From: Calamus simplicifolius
Lineage: Eukaryota > Streptophyta > Magnoliopsida > Arecales > Arecaceae
Direction: 5' to 3'
Assembly: GCA_900491605.1 (NCBI GenBank)
Contig: UESW01005002.1
Span: forward strand, 442,405 to 506,404
DNA: 64,000 bases
The translations under genes and the position numbers were made by a program. Positions 36,060 through 47,722 of this stretch are shown piece by piece (within the stretch, counting starts at the first letter, position 1; every line of letters begins with the position of its first letter). The notes beneath the pieces are model-generated. The model was not told where the DNA came from, did no database searches, and was given only the letters and a program-made list of their open reading frames with translations.

Positions 36060-39000
36060 ATACAGCTCCCCCATGATGACGCACTAGTTGTATCCCTTAA
36101 TTTGAACAACTATGATGTAAGCCGAATCCTAGTTGATAGTGGAAGTTTGGTAAATGTTTTGTACCTCGGTGTGTTTGCCAGGATGAAATTACTCATGGAA
36201 AATCTTCGAGCCGTGGATTCCACCTTGATGGGATTCACAGGCGACGTCATCATCCCGAAGGGGTCGTCACCTTGACGGTCCGCGCGGGAACATGGCCCCA
36301 CGTGACCATTGTCCAGACAGATTTCCTAGTGACCGACCTCAGATCCCCCTACAACGCAATATTCGGAAGGCCCGGTCTGATGTCCCTCAAGGTCGTTGTC
36401 TCCATCCCACACCTATCCATGAAGTTTCCCACCGAACGAGGAGTTGGAGTTGTTCGGGGAAGTCAGGCCATGGCTCGGCAGTGCTTTGTTACAAGCCTAC
36501 AGTCTAGAATGCCAGAGGTTGATGGGCTAGATGCTCGTGAGGACTTCGCTGAACAAAGGGGAGAACCAGCAGAGGAATTGGAGAGGTACCGCTGGACGAA
36601 GCTCGACCCGACCGAACCATCAAAATCGGGTCGCTGCTCAAAGGAGAGCCTCGGCACAGATTGATCGGGTTCCTCCGAAGTAACGCTGACATCTTCGCCT
36701 GGTCCGCCTCGACATGCCAGGGATCAGCCCGAGGTTCTCGTCCATCATCTCAATGTGGACGAGATGCACAGGCCGGTTAAGCAGAAGAAGAGAAGCTTCG
36801 CCCCAAAGCGACAAAAGGCCATCGAGGAAGAGGTAGACAAACTCATCAAGGCCAATTTCGTTCGAGAGGTAAATTACCCGAGCTGGCTGTCAAATGTCGT
36901 CATGGTGAAAAAGTCGAACGGCAAGTGAGAATCTGCATCGACTTCACCGACCTCAACAAAGCCTGCCCGAAGGACAGCTTCCCCCTCCCTCGGATTGACC
37001 AGCTCGTGGACGCCACCTCAGGCCACCAGATGCTGTCATTCATGGATGCCTATTCGGCTACAATCAGATCCGAATGGCCCCTGAAGATGAAGAAAAGACC
37101 GCCTTCATAACCGACCGAGGTACTTATTGTTACCGCGTTATGCCTTTTGGTCTTAAAAATGCAGGTGCCACCTACCAGAGCTGGTCAACAAAGTGTTCAA
37201 GGAGCAGATCGGCCGGAATATGGAGGTGTACGTGGACGACATGCTGGTTAAAAGCAAGGAGGCTTCACGACATGTTGAGGACCTTGCGGAGAGCTTCACC
37301 ACGCTGCGCAAGTACGGGATGAGACTCAACCCGACCAAATGTGCCTTCGGTGTTAACTCGGGGAAGTTTCTCAGCTTCATGGTCTCCCAACGAGGTATCG
37401 AAGCCAACCCCCAGAAGATTCAAGCTCTCCAACAAATGGCGCCCCCGGCATCTGTCAAAGAGGTCCAACGCCTAACTGGGAGGATAGCGGCCCTAAATCG
37501 CTTTGTGGCGCGATCGGCCGAAAGATGCCTCCCCTTCTTCAAAACTCTTCGATCGGCCAAAACTTCCAGTGGACTCCCGAATGCCAAAGGTCATTTCAAG
37601 ATCTCAAGAAGTACCTCGGCTCGCCCCCACTCCTCAGCAGTCCGGCCCCAAGAGAGACCCTATTCTTGTACCTGGCTGTTTCGGAAGGTGCAGTCTGCTC
37701 GTGCTGATCAAAGAAGAAGGCAAAGTCAGAAGCCGATCTACTATGTTAGCAGGCTACTCCGCGATGCGGAGACGAGGTACAGTAGAATTGAAAAGATGGT
37801 GTTGGGTTTAATCACCTTAGTTCGGAAGCTGCGACCGTACTTCCAAGCACATTCTGTGACGGTTCTAACCGACCAACCCATCAAGGCGGTGGTCCACCGT
37901 CCCGAGACATCGGGAGAATGACCAAATGGGTCGTCGAGCTAAGTGAGCATGACATACATTTCCAGCCTCGCCCAGCCATCAAGGCCCAGGTGCTAGCCGA
38001 CTTCCTCCTCGAGTGTACCATCCCGGAGGACGGTTCTACCCCAGACTCCCCCGAAGAACCAAAAGCTGGAGCCCGATGGCTCCTCCATGTCGACGGATCA
38101 TCTAATGCCCATCGCTCCAGTGCGGGTCTAGTTCTTACCAGTCTGGAGGGAATTACCTTTGAATGTGGCGTCCGATTCTCCTTCCCGGCCTTCAACAACG
38201 AAGCCGAGTACGAAGCCCTGTTAGCCGGTCTCCGAATCGCCCGCAATCTGAAGGTGGAGAAGCTTAATGCATTCACCGACTCTCAGCTAGTAGCCGGCCA
38301 TGTACGGGGAGAGTTTGAGGCCCGGGAACGAACATGGTTCGATATCTTAGGAGGTACGGAACCTGCTCCGCATTTTGCCGAGTTTGAAATCATTCAGATT
38401 CCCAGATCCGAGAATGCTCGCCGACCTACTCTCCCGATTGGCAACCGCGGAGTCAATGGACGCAGAGCACAAGTTCCACTTGGAGACTCTGGAAAGGCCC
38501 AGCATCGCGGAAGCCGACCGAATAATGCAAGTTGAGGCGAACCATCCTGGTTCGACCCTATCCTAAATACCTCAAAGAAGGATCGCTTCCGTCCGACCGG
38601 AGAGAGGCTAGAAAGCTGAGGCTGCAGGCCGCTCATTACGTATTGATTGACAACCAGCTTTACAAACGGTTTTTTCCATGCCGCTGCTCAGATGCCTTCG
38701 CCCGTCTGAGGCAGATTATGCTCTGCGCGAGGTACATGAAGGGATTTGCGGCAACCATCTGGGAAGCCGGTCCCTATGCCACAAAGTGCTACGACAAGGC
38801 TACTACTGGCCGACCATGCAAAAAGACGTAGATGACCTAGTCCGAGCCTGCGACCCCTGCCAGAGGCATTCGAGCATCCAAAGGCTCCCTTCCGCCGAGC
38901 TAATTTCCATATCCTCCGCTTGGCCCTTCGCCAAATGGGGGATGGACATCCTCGGCCCATTCCCGCTTGCCACAGGACAGCGAAAATTTCTATTTGTTGC

Positions 39001-39776
39001 CATCGACTACTTCACCAAATGGGTCGAAGCGGAAGCAGTTGCGCAAATTACCGAAGCACGGGCCAGAGATTTTGTTTGGAGGTCTATCATCTGCCGATTC
39101 GGCCTCCGCATACCATAATCACTGACAACGGAAAGCAGTTTGACAACTCTAAATTCTGTCAGTTCTGTGAGGAGCATGGAATCCGTCATCATCTCACTTC
39201 AGTCGGGCACCCACAAGCCAACGGAGCGGCCGAGGTGACCAACAGGACCCTCCTTCAGGGAATCAAAGCTCGCCTCTCCAGAGCCCAAGGCAGGTGGGTG
39301 GAGGAGCTGCACCATGTCTTATGGGCCTACCGCACAACCCCAAGAATCTCGACAGGCGAAACCCCATTCCGAATGGCTTTCGGTACAGAGGCCGTTATCC
39401 CTGTGGAAGTCGGCCTCCCATCATTGCGGGTGGAAAGCTACTCGGAAGAAGCTAGCAACGAACAACTCCGCACCAACCTCGACTTGGTGGAGGAAATTAG
39501 GGAGAAGGCCCGGATTAGAGTGGCTGCTTATCAACAAAGGGTGGTCCGTTACCATGCTTCCAGAGTCAAAGGGAAGGCCTTCCTACCCGGCGACCTTGTC
39601 CTCCGAAAGACCTCTGTTTCCAAACCGCTGGAACAAGGAAAGCTGGCGCCAAACTGGGAGGGCCCGTACCAAGTAACGGAGATCATCGGACCGGGAACCT
39701 ACAAGCTACAAGATTTGGATGGGAAATCCATTCCCCGGATGTGGAATTCGGACAATCTCTGAAAATATTATCAATA
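36060..39776 (+). pseudogene. pol of Tat element 1 (PR-RT-RH-aRH-INT)
   Basis: The protease has ILVDSGS (36127-36147). The reverse transcriptase spans about 36730-37460 with WRICIDFTDLNKACPKD-type blocks, PFGLKNAGATYQ and YVDD (about 37228-37239). RNase H (37500-37920) has YYVSRLLRDAETRY and TDQP. A second RNase H with LLHVDGSSN, EAEYEALLAGL and FTDSQLV lies at 38070-38350, the Tat hallmark. Integrase runs 38690-39776 with the zinc finger, catalytic D/D/E context (MDILGPF, ITDNG, GAAEVTN) and a C-terminal block GPYQVTEI. At least five frameshifts and some stops make it defective, including a TGA near 39760 just before the terminal YYQ. Confidence 0.92.
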
Positions 39777-39929
39777 GGGTACATCCTCTCCAAATTTATT
39801 TTCATATGCCTCATTATATCTTCCTATCGGCACATTTTCCTCAATGCAAATCATTATGCACTACATCACCAAAAATTGCAAAAAGAAAGATGCTGCTTAC
39901 CAATCCTCGGCACGACCAAGCTCCTTGTC

Positions 39930-40990
39930 TGGACAGGAATTCTCTGAACCTTGGCAGGGCCAAGTAAAACATTCTCCGAACCTCGGCTGGGCCGAGCAAC
40001 AAATTCTCCAAACCTTGGCAGGGCCAAGTAAAACATTCTCCGAACCTCGGCTGGGCCGAGCAACAAATTCTCCGAACCTTGGCAGGGCCAAGTAAAATAT
40101 TCTCCGAACCTCGGCTGGGCCGAGCAACAAATTCTCCGAACCTTGGCAGGGCCAAGTAAAAAATTCTCTCGAACCTTGGCAGGGCCAAGTAAAATATTCT
40201 CTGAACCTCGGCTGGGCCGAGCAACAAATTCTCCAAACCTTGGCAGGGCCAAGTAAAATATTCTCCGAACCTCGGCTGGGCCGAGCAACATATTCTCCGA
40301 ACCTTGGCAGGGCCAAGTAAAAAATTCTCTGAACCTTGGCAGGGCCAAGTAAAAAATTCTTCGAACCTTGGCAGGGCCAAGTAAAATATTCTCCGAACCT
40401 CGGCTGGGCCGAGCAACAAATTCTCCAACCTTGGCAGGGCCAAGTAAAATATTCTCCAAACCTCGGCTAGGCCGAGCAACAAATTCTCCAAACCTTGGCA
40501 GGGCCAAGTAAAATATTCTCCGAACCTCGGCTAGGTCGAGCAACAAATTCTCCGAACCTTGGCAGGGCCAAGTAAAATATTCTCCGAACCTCGGCTGGGC
40601 CGAGCAACAAATTCTCCGAACCTTGGCAGGGCCAAGTAAAATATTCTCCGAACCTCGGCTGGGCCGAGCAACAAATTCTACGAACCTTGGCAGGGCCAAG
40701 TAAAATATTCTCCGAACCTTGGCTGGGCCGAGCAACAAATTCTCCGAACCTTGGCAGGGCCAAGTAAAATATTCTCTGAACCTCGGCTGGGCCGAGCAAC
40801 AAATTCTTCGAACCTTGGCAGGGCCAAGTAAAACATTCTCCGAACCTCGGCTGGGCCGAGCAACAAATTCTCCGAACCTTGAAAGGGCCAAGTAAAATAT
40901 TCTCCGAACCTCGGCTGGGCCGAGCAACAAAGTCTCCGAACCTTGGCAGGGCCAAGTAAAATATTCTCGAACCTCGGCCGGGCCGAGCGA
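39930..40990. repeat. Hairpin array 1 of element 1, ~64-bp unit
   Basis: About fifteen units carry two hairpins each: CTTGGC-AGG-GCCAAG and CTCGGC-TGG-GCCGAG, spaced by AAGTAAAATATTCTCCGAAC and AACAAATTCTCCGAAC. The two hairpins differ by a base pair changed in both arms (T-A versus C-G). A few units repeat only the first hairpin (near 40150 and 40320-40370). The reading frames across it follow the repeat and are not treated as genes. Confidence 0.9.
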
Positions 40991-41458
40991 CAAACTCAGG
41001 CTAAAATACCTGTAGAGAGCCGAAGTGCACAGGCCCCAATTAAAGCCAGGTGACTTCCATATAGTCCCCAAAAAACTTCGTCCGGTTTGAAAATAAACAC
41101 GCTAAACAAAAACCGTCGACGCACAAAAAGAAGGCACCTTCGGCAAACTCCTTTAAAGGGCCCATTAAGCCCCGCGTAATCGGCCAAAAGCCCCGAACAG
41201 AGCCAGGGGATTCGCCTCTGCCACTAAAGATCTTTGGGTAATGCCCCTACAACCCATCGATCAAAGCATCCATATCAACGCGTAAAAATGGAACCAAGCT
41301 AACTTCCTAACTATTACGCGGATAGCATGATCAAGGTTAAAACGCTTGAATAAGAAGAAGGGTTACCCAAAACAGATCCATTTTTCATTTATCAGAAAAA
41401 GGATTACAAAAAGACAGAAAAGACATAAACAAAAAGCGAAAGCAACAGGGGCCCCGAA

Positions 41459-41761
41459 TCAAAGTTTGGAGTCGCTCCCCGAAGCCAACAGGTCATCCAA
41501 ACGCTCCATGAGGTCGGCCACCTGCTGACGAAGCGAAGCAATCTCCTCCCTTTGCCGGTCCACCATCCGGCGCAGGGCCTCCGCCTCCTTGGTCGTCGCG
41601 TCCATGTACTCCTCTACGACCCTCACAAGCTGCTGATTGCTCGCGAGGGCCGACGCCAGGCCCAGTCCGTCGACAGTGACAGTGGTGCGCCTCCTCTCCA
41701 AGTGAAGTAAGCCATTGAGAGACGCGTGTAATTCTCCTGAGGATCACCCTCGAGAGGCCAT
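41459..41761 (-). pseudogene. Antisense unit a: small coiled-coil ORF with one internal stop
   Basis: The ATG at 41761 reads MASRG and meets a TGA at codon 6. The same frame then stays open to the stop at 41459: ERRRTTVTVDGLGLAS, QQLVRVVEEYMDATTKEAEA, and a coiled coil EEIASLRQQVADLMERLDDL. A TATA box (TATAAATA on the minus strand, 41820-41827) lies 60 bases upstream of the ATG, and the 3' side is T-rich. It is homologous to the intact ORF at 12100-12414, including the MAS start, which supports the upstream ATG. The single stop could be CGA to TGA. Antisense to gag-pol; the function is unknown. It lies between hairpin arrays 1 and 2. Confidence 0.7.
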
Positions 41762-41814
41762 GATCCAATATTTCTTCAAAAACTAACAAAGGGATGACTG
41801 AGACCACACCTCTC

Positions 41815-41830
41815 GGTCATATTTATACTC
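41815..41830 (-). promoter_or_regulatory. TATA box for antisense unit a
   Basis: Minus-strand AGTATAAATATGACC lies 60 bp upstream of the unit a ATG, giving a plausible 5'UTR of ~30 bases. Confidence 0.5.
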
Positions 41831-42224
41831 GCTGGGCAGATATCTCAATCGGTCGCACCATAGTCACCGACCTATAAGAATTTGCCACGTGTCATCGCTT
41901 CAATGCCTGCAGAATCTGAAGCGTCGCGCCCCATCCCGAGCGAGATCGATAAGCGCGAACTGACTGGTCGGGAATTCCCCCGAACCGAATACCTTCCGAT
42001 CTACTGCCCCCCGTAATAAATGCTCTCGGCGCTTCCCCAAGCCTCGTAAAGCTGGCCCCTTTTTCGGGAAACACGGAGGGAAGAAGTCCAGTGTCCGACC
42101 AATGACTTGTTTCCTCGGAAAAGATAATGTCACTCCGCCCTGGCGCCCGCCACCAAGCGCCGCATGGGCCTGACACTGCGGCTCACAGTGACAACTGAGT
42201 CGTCCCCTCGAGCCCGACTCTTCG

Positions 42225-42650
42225 AACCTCGGCTGGACCGAGAGACAAATTCTCCGAACCTTGGCAGGGCCAAGTAAAATATTCTCCGAACCTTGGCTGG
42301 GCCGAGCAACAAATTCTCCGAACCTGGGTAGGACCAAGTAAAATATTCTCCCAAACCTCGGCTGGGCCGAGAGAAAAATTCTTCGAACCTTGGCAGGGCC
42401 AAGTAAAAATATTCTCCAAACCTCGGCTGGGCCGAGAAGAAAATTCGCCGAACCTTGGCAGGGCCAAGTAAAATATTCTCCCAAACCTCGGCTGGGCCGA
42501 GAGAAAAATTCTCCGAACCTTGGCAGGGCCAGGTAAAAATATTCTCCAAACCTCGGCTGGGCCGAGAAGAAAAATTCACCGAACCTTGGCAGAGCCAAGT
42601 GAAAGTTCTCTAAACCTCGGCTGGGCCGAGCCGCAAGTGCCTTGAACCAT
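42225..42650. repeat. Hairpin array 2 of element 1
   Basis: The same hairpins as array 1 (CTTGGCAGGGCCAAG, CTCGGCTGGGCCGAG) in the same orientation, more diverged (AGAGAAAAATTCTTCG spacers), about 6 units. It separates antisense unit a from unit b. Confidence 0.88.
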
Positions 42651-43150
42651 GGCGGGAACAGGTACAGATTTCTCTGAGCCGCGGCAAGGCCAACCCGAGA
42701 GAATTCGAGTTCCGATGAGAACGAAGCACGAAAATTCCAAGCTTCGGACCGAAGTAGGGAGTGCATTTCTTCGAACGGTCCCTAGACCGTCGCTTGCGAA
42801 CCTCAGTTAGTTCGGATAGCACGGGATCCTCGTCTAAGGACGAGCGAGACGCCTTTGTACCCCACGAACAGCAACAACAGCAAACTCGGCACAAAAAGAT
42901 AAAGATTGAGAAACAAAACAGAACTCTCTTTATTTATTGCCGATCAAGATTAGTTACAAATGCCTTAGAGGCGTTACAAGGGCATTGAAATGCATAAAAT
43001 AAAGACAAGTACAAAACTCGGGCATCTGCTCCAAGGCAGGCATAGGCAACTGTGATGCTCCGGCGTCCGACCGCCGAACCAGATAAGTCGCATCCAGTCA
43101 ACTCGAGCTGATAATAGCCAGGCGACATGGACCAATAGTTGCGACCAGCT

Positions 43151-43684
43151 TCAATCAATAATGATATCTCGGTGACCCAACCGAGATATCTGGATGGCCA
43201 TCCCAGACCACCCAACCGAGGGACCCCTCGGCGAGCAGGTAGGGAGCCAGCGGACCCTGGCGTCGGAATGCTCTCCCAAACCGAGTGTGTACCGCCACAC
43301 CTTACCAAGTCTCAAGGACAAGGGGTCGGCGGGCGGCACACTTTCACCCCCTCCCCATGTGGTAAAAGATTCCCCAGGCAGCCGAGCCCAGGAATCCAAA
43401 CCAAGGGAGGAGGCGAAATTCACACAACCCATGGGAGGTCCGCGTGCACTTCCTACCATGCGCCTCCGAAGGAGAACCACAAAGGTCACACTGGAAGAGT
43501 GTATGTGCGCTCTCCGTGTGACCTCTGCGACCTCCACGTGCGCTCTCCATATGATCTCCGGGACACATCCCCTAAGGGCGAGCCATCCTTCAGCAGCTCC
43601 TTCGTCGCCCCAACTATCCGGAGGCAGAAGGCTTGCAAGAGAAAAGCTCAGTCCTCCCACTCCCAACAACAGAGAAACAAGCAT
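43151..43684 (-). CDS. Antisense unit b: unknown ORF with hydrophobic N-terminus
   Basis: On the minus strand a 177-codon ORF starts at 43684 with MLVSLLLGVGGLSFSLASLL, which looks like a signal peptide or membrane anchor. The remainder is Trp-rich and Gly/Pro/Ser-rich with no domain I recognise. A TATA box (CTATAAAAAGGGGA, 43741-43754) lies 60-70 bases upstream, and the poly(A)-type signal AATAAATAAA is at 42929-42938, 213 bases after the stop. An upstream ATG at 43729 is only 12 bases from the TATA box, so I chose 43684. The signals are consistent with a transcription unit, but I have no homologue to confirm coding. Confidence 0.4.
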   Translation of the reverse strand: MLVSLLLGVGGLSFSLASLLPPDSWGDEGAAEGWLALRGCVPEIIWRAHVEVAEVTRRAHIHSSSVTFVVLLRRRMVGSARGPPMGCVNFASSLGLDSWARLPGESFTTWGGGESVPPADPLSLRLGKVWRYTLGLGEHSDARVRWLPTCSPRGPSVGWSGMAIQISRLGHRDIIID

Positions 43685-43740
43685 GATGAAAGCTCTAGTG
43701 GAAAAGAAACTTCGGGGATGACCAAACATGACCCCTGTTT

Positions 43741-43754
43741 TCCCCTTTTTATAG
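43741..43754 (-). promoter_or_regulatory. TATA box for antisense unit b
   Basis: Minus-strand CTATAAAAAGGGGA, a strong TATA match, lies just upstream of the unit b ORF. Confidence 0.5.
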
Positions 43755-44194
43755 GCAGAAATGAACCGGAGAAAAGCTACCCAAGCTGTAAGCCCGAGAT
43801 TCAAACATCTGGCCCGTGCCTCCACGTGGCCCCTCAGGATAGAAGCGGCGCCCTACTGCGCACCGAGCCCACCGCCTGAATTATGACGTATACGGAGATC
43901 TCCTCCTGATCCCGAATCACGGTCATTAACTATAGGAGATCGTCCACTAGCACTTCAAAACTGGCAGGTTCAGGAGATCGTCCTTCAAAAATAACGTCCT
44001 CCAATGGTAAGCGGCTGCGTACGCAGCACGTTGAAACAACCTGCATGGGAAAAGAGCATCTTCCGGAAAGCCCCAGAGCATCTTTATGTTTCCCACAGCG
44101 CCGTATCATCAGTTTTGGTGAAATAAAAACCGATTTGCCAACAGAACGGTAGGGCGCTGGCGGAATAACCAAAAAGCGCGAAGACCTGTTTTGC

Positions 44195-44935
44195 TTGTCG
44201 GCCCTAGCCGACCTATCTTTTCCCGTCGTCGACCCTAGCCGACCTATCTTTTCCCGTCGGCCCTAGCTGACCTATTTTGCTGATCGGCCCTAGCCGACCT
44301 GTTTTGCTTGTCGGCCCTACCCGACCTATCTTTGCCGTCGGCCCTAGCCGACCTATCTTTTCCCGTCGGTCCTAGCCGACCTATTTTGCTGATCGGCCCT
44401 AGCCGACCTGTTTTGCTTGTCGGCCCTAGCCGACCTATCTTTGCTTGTCGGCCCTAGCCGACCTACCTTGCCCGTCGGCCCTGGCCGACCTATCTTTGCT
44501 TGTCGGCCCTAGCCGACCTATCTTGCTTATCGGCCCCCGCCGACCTATCTTTTCTTGTTGGCCCTAGCGACCTACCTTGCCCGTCGGCCTGGCCGACCTA
44601 TCTTTGCTTGTCGGCCCTAGCCGACCTATCTTGCATGTCGGCCCTAGCCGACCTATCTTTGCTTGTCGGCCCTAGCGACCTACCTTGCCCGTCGGCCCTG
44701 GCCGACCTATCTTTGCTTGTCGGCCCTAGCCGACCTATCTTGCTTGTCAGCCCTAGCCGACCTATTTTGCCCGTCGGCCCTAGCCGACCTATCTTTGCTA
44801 ATCGGCCCTAGCCGACCTATTTTGCCTGTCGGCCCTAGCCGACCTATCTTTGCTAATCGGCCCTAACCGGCCTATCTTGATTGTCGGCCCAGCCGACCTA
44901 CTCTGCCAATCGGTCTTAACCGACCAGCTTTGTTT
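44195..44935. repeat. Hairpin array 3 of element 1, ~28-bp unit
   Basis: About 26 copies of a hairpin GTCGGC-CCTA-GCCGAC with spacers CTATCTTTGCTT or CTATTTTGCTGA. Variants include GTCGGCCTGGCCGAC and TCGGTCTTAACCGA (44911-44924), in which both arms changed together. It is the spacer between unit b and unit c. Confidence 0.9.
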
Positions 44936-45206
44936 CTTGAGTCTGAATTAAGGCATGAGCCGAACCGGATCACCTGTCGGTTCGCCGGTCAAGGCAATCA
45001 TCCCGCCTGGGGTTAAGCCAATGCACTCCCTCAATCCCGAAACAAAACTGACCAAAAAACATCAGCGAGCCATAAGTTGCTCACGATTGAAGCAAAATCG
45101 GGCGGCAACAGGGCCATACAAAGAAAAACACTTAAATAAAAATAAAGGTTTCATTCGTTAAAAAGCGTCGGTCAGACTTTCAAGAAACAAAGTGCAGGAG
45201 TGGCCT

Positions 45207-46123
45207 CTAAGAGCCGGGAACCACAGCGGTTTTGGAGGAGCTCTCGGTTACATCCACAGAGGTGTGACTAGACTCGCCCTTCTCTAATACCTTTGCCCCT
45301 TCAGCGGCAGTTCGCGACCGTCCCTCAGAAGCTGCGGCTTCGCCGGGACCCGGGACAGCACCAGGATCAGTGTCGGAGACGTCGACATATTCGTCCTCTT
45401 CTTCTCTTCGGACTCACCGTCATCAGGAGTTTCAGCGTCCAGAAAAGAGAGATCCCATTCTGGATGCTCGCTGGATATCTTCTCTTTGCATTCCTGCAGC
45501 CCAAGTTGGAAGGCGTCAACGCCGATAGCAGGTCGTTAGCCGAAAACACTCGGCCATTGCGAAGGATGTCCAAATCCCTCTCCTCCTGCGCTGACAAAAC
45601 TGGATGCGTCTCTGCATCCCTAGCAAAGTTTCCCCATTTTCGAGGAAAGTCGAATCCAATGTTCCCCTCTGCGATAACGAACCGGCTCTTCCATCCCTTG
45701 ATGGAAGACGGCTTATCCACAATGACGTTGAAGGACCTTCGGGGTCCAATGTACGGCCACTCTGATTTCCTCCCAGGAATCAGATGGTAGCAGGCGCGAA
45801 AAAGGGGAAGAGTGGCGACAATCTGAATTTGGTGGCACATTGAAATAAATCCGATGATGCTCCGCCAACTGTTCGGGGCCACCATCGCCGGGCAGATGTT
45901 GTAATGGGTCATGATTTCCTTCACCAAGGGATGAAGAGGAAAATGAAAGCCCGCCTTCAAACTGTTTCATAAATGAAGACCCCAGACTCCAGATCTCGCG
46001 AGACCCTATCTCCAGACTCTGGCACCCGCAGAGCCACATCTGAGGGCATGCCATACCATTGGTGAATCCCCCTAAATCCTCAGCGACGATCTCTGAAGCC
46101 ACATCGTCGGGACTCATCGCCAT
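45207..46123 (-). pseudogene. Antisense unit c: PF04195-type (putative gypsy-type transposon) ORF
   Basis: Minus strand. The ATG at 46123 gives MAMSPDDVASEIVAEDLGGF, and after frameshifts near 45960-46020 the domain continues FPLHPLVKEIMTHYNICPAM, APNSWRSIIGFISMC, LFRACYHLIPG and KGWKSRFVIAEG, the pattern of PF04195 found as an antisense ORF in Tat elements. The C-terminus is acidic and Ser/Thr-rich and ends near 45207. A TATA box (TATATATA, 46227-46234) lies ~105 bases upstream. The role of these proteins is unknown. Frameshifts make this copy defective. Confidence 0.7.
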
Positions 46124-46226
46124 CTCGATTGAGAATAGCACCAGGCGAAACGATGAGCATCGAGAAAGATGAAAGGCCAATCTCTTCAAAGGCAAGACGA
46201 GAGGATGATGCGAACATGCATGTATC

Positions 46227-46234
46227 TATATATA
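46227..46234 (-). promoter_or_regulatory. TATA box for antisense unit c
   Basis: TATATATA in the context ACAATATATATAGATAC on the minus strand, about 105 bases upstream of the unit c ATG. Confidence 0.4.
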
Positions 46235-46513
46235 TTGTGGCTGTCGCTTTGCTTCCCCGCCAAGGAAGCCACCTTGAGGGGATGGGGCGTCTCTCCCGAG
46301 GCATCCGGAATCGCCTCGACAAACGCCCGATCAATTGGGATTCATGATGTGGCGTAATCCCAACCGTCACTCTTGGAGGAGACTTACCCCCGAAGGTACG
46401 ATGACCCTGTTGCATTAATTAGGGCATCATTGCACGGGCTGTCCAAACCAAAACGTCCCATCCGGAATGCGCCGCTCGGACTTATACTCCCTATGCCCGA
46501 ACCTACGCTTCGA

Positions 46514-46533
46514 ACTAGGGAGTGGAGGGCATG
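46514..46533 (+). promoter_or_regulatory. Polypurine tract of element 1
   Basis: AGGGAGTGGAGGGCATG ends exactly at the 3' LTR start. Element 2 has a similar GGGGCGAGGGGCATC before its 3' LTR. Confidence 0.8.
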
Positions 46534-47722
46534 TGTTGGGGGGTAAAATCATCATTGCATCAATATCCGTGCGAGGCGGCTAAGGCCGACCTCCTCCCTT
46601 CGTCCTTCCGGGCTTCCGTAGCTCAGCCCTTCCGGGCTTCCATAGCTCGGCCCTTCCGGGCTTCCCTAGCTCGGCTCCTTTCCGGGCTTCCATAGCTCGG
46701 CTCCTTTCCGGGCTTCCATAGCTCGGCCCTTCCGGGCTTCCATAGCTCGGCTCTTCCGGGCTTCCCTAGCTCGGCCCTTCCGGGCTTACATAGCTCGGCC
46801 CTTCCGGGCTTCCCTAGCTCGGCTCCTTTTCGGGCTTCCATAGCTCGGCCCTTCCGGGCTTCCATAGCTCGGCTCTTCCGGGCTTCCCTAGCTCGGCCCT
46901 TCCGGGCTTACATAGCTCGGCCCTTCCGGGCTTCCATAGCTCGGCCCTTCCGGGCTTCCTAGCTCGGCCCCTTCGGGCTTCCCTAGCTCGGCCCTTCCGG
47001 GCTTTCCTAGCTAGGCTCCTTCCGGGCTTCCATAGCTCGGCTCCTTCCCGGGCTCTCGTAGCTCGCTTCCCCCTGAGTCACCATGGCCCGGCTACGTTAA
47101 ATGATCCACAATCCAATACCCACCTCCACGGAACCTGACGCGGGAGAGCCCAAGTTCACCATAACGACATCCTAGACAAGGAATCATGTCGAAACGTGGC
47201 CTAGGACCTATCATAACTCCCCCAGGCCTACTCAGCCGGATCTCAGTCATCAAGAAGCTCTCCTGGCCGTCGATCCCCTAACAAACGGGATACGGATTCC
47301 AACGGCCCCACAACGGCCTGATTCTATCCACCTCCATATCCTAACAACCTCTGAACCTTTCAGAAGGCGCTCAAGACACAGGTGACAGCCTATAACTACC
47401 ACACTGGCAGATTCCCTCAGGTACGCACGCGCTCTTGGAGGCACACTCATATGTGCGCTCTCACTCTCCTGCCCTCAGGCTGGCAGCTCGTCGTGCTCTT
47501 GCCTTCTAGGCTCCCGATTGGCCCCCCGCAGAGCCTCCCGGAGAGATCCACCTCCCCATTATCTTGTTGATCACCGATTTCTTCTCACTGACTTGAGCGT
47601 CGGAGGGTCTTCCGCGGAGGGCCACCCCAACGCCTCTCGCGCGAGGACTTTTTGTGCAGGTCCGCCCCCTCTCCCTGGAGATCGACCGCGCCCAAGTCGG
47701 AGGACGGATCCCGACGGCAACA
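46534..47722 (+). repeat. 3' LTR of element 1
   Basis: 1189 bp, TGTTG...CAACA, matching the 5' LTR throughout, with a longer minisatellite at about 46612-47065 and the conserved CTTGAGCGTCGGAGGGTC at 47592-47609. Confidence 0.92.

Larger units (their letters stand above)
33228..47722 (+). mobile_element. Tat-lineage Ty3 LTR retrotransposon, complete but degenerate (element 1)
   Basis: The element is bounded by LTRs starting TGTTG and ending CAACA. The flanks are GTTGA (33223-33227) and GTTAA (47723-47727), a 5-bp TSD with one mismatch. The order is 5' LTR, PBS, gag, protease, RT, RNase H, second (archaeal-type) RNase H, integrase, then a 6.7-kb 3' region with three hairpin arrays and three antisense ORFs, PPT and 3' LTR. 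The second RNase H and the antisense ORFs place it in the Tat lineage. In ~165 bp of LTR compared by eye I count 7 substitutions and one indel, so the insertion is moderately old. Confidence 0.93.

Noticed and set aside
39841..41071. A 401-codon minus-strand frame with repeats of ARPSRGSENILLGPAKVRR
   Set aside because: The 64-bp unit is not a multiple of three and is open in more than one frame; it is the translation of the hairpin array.
39900..44940. Regularly spaced palindromic repeats resembling CRISPR arrays
   Set aside because: Spacers are themselves repeated, not unique; no cas genes; location within a plant retrotransposon.
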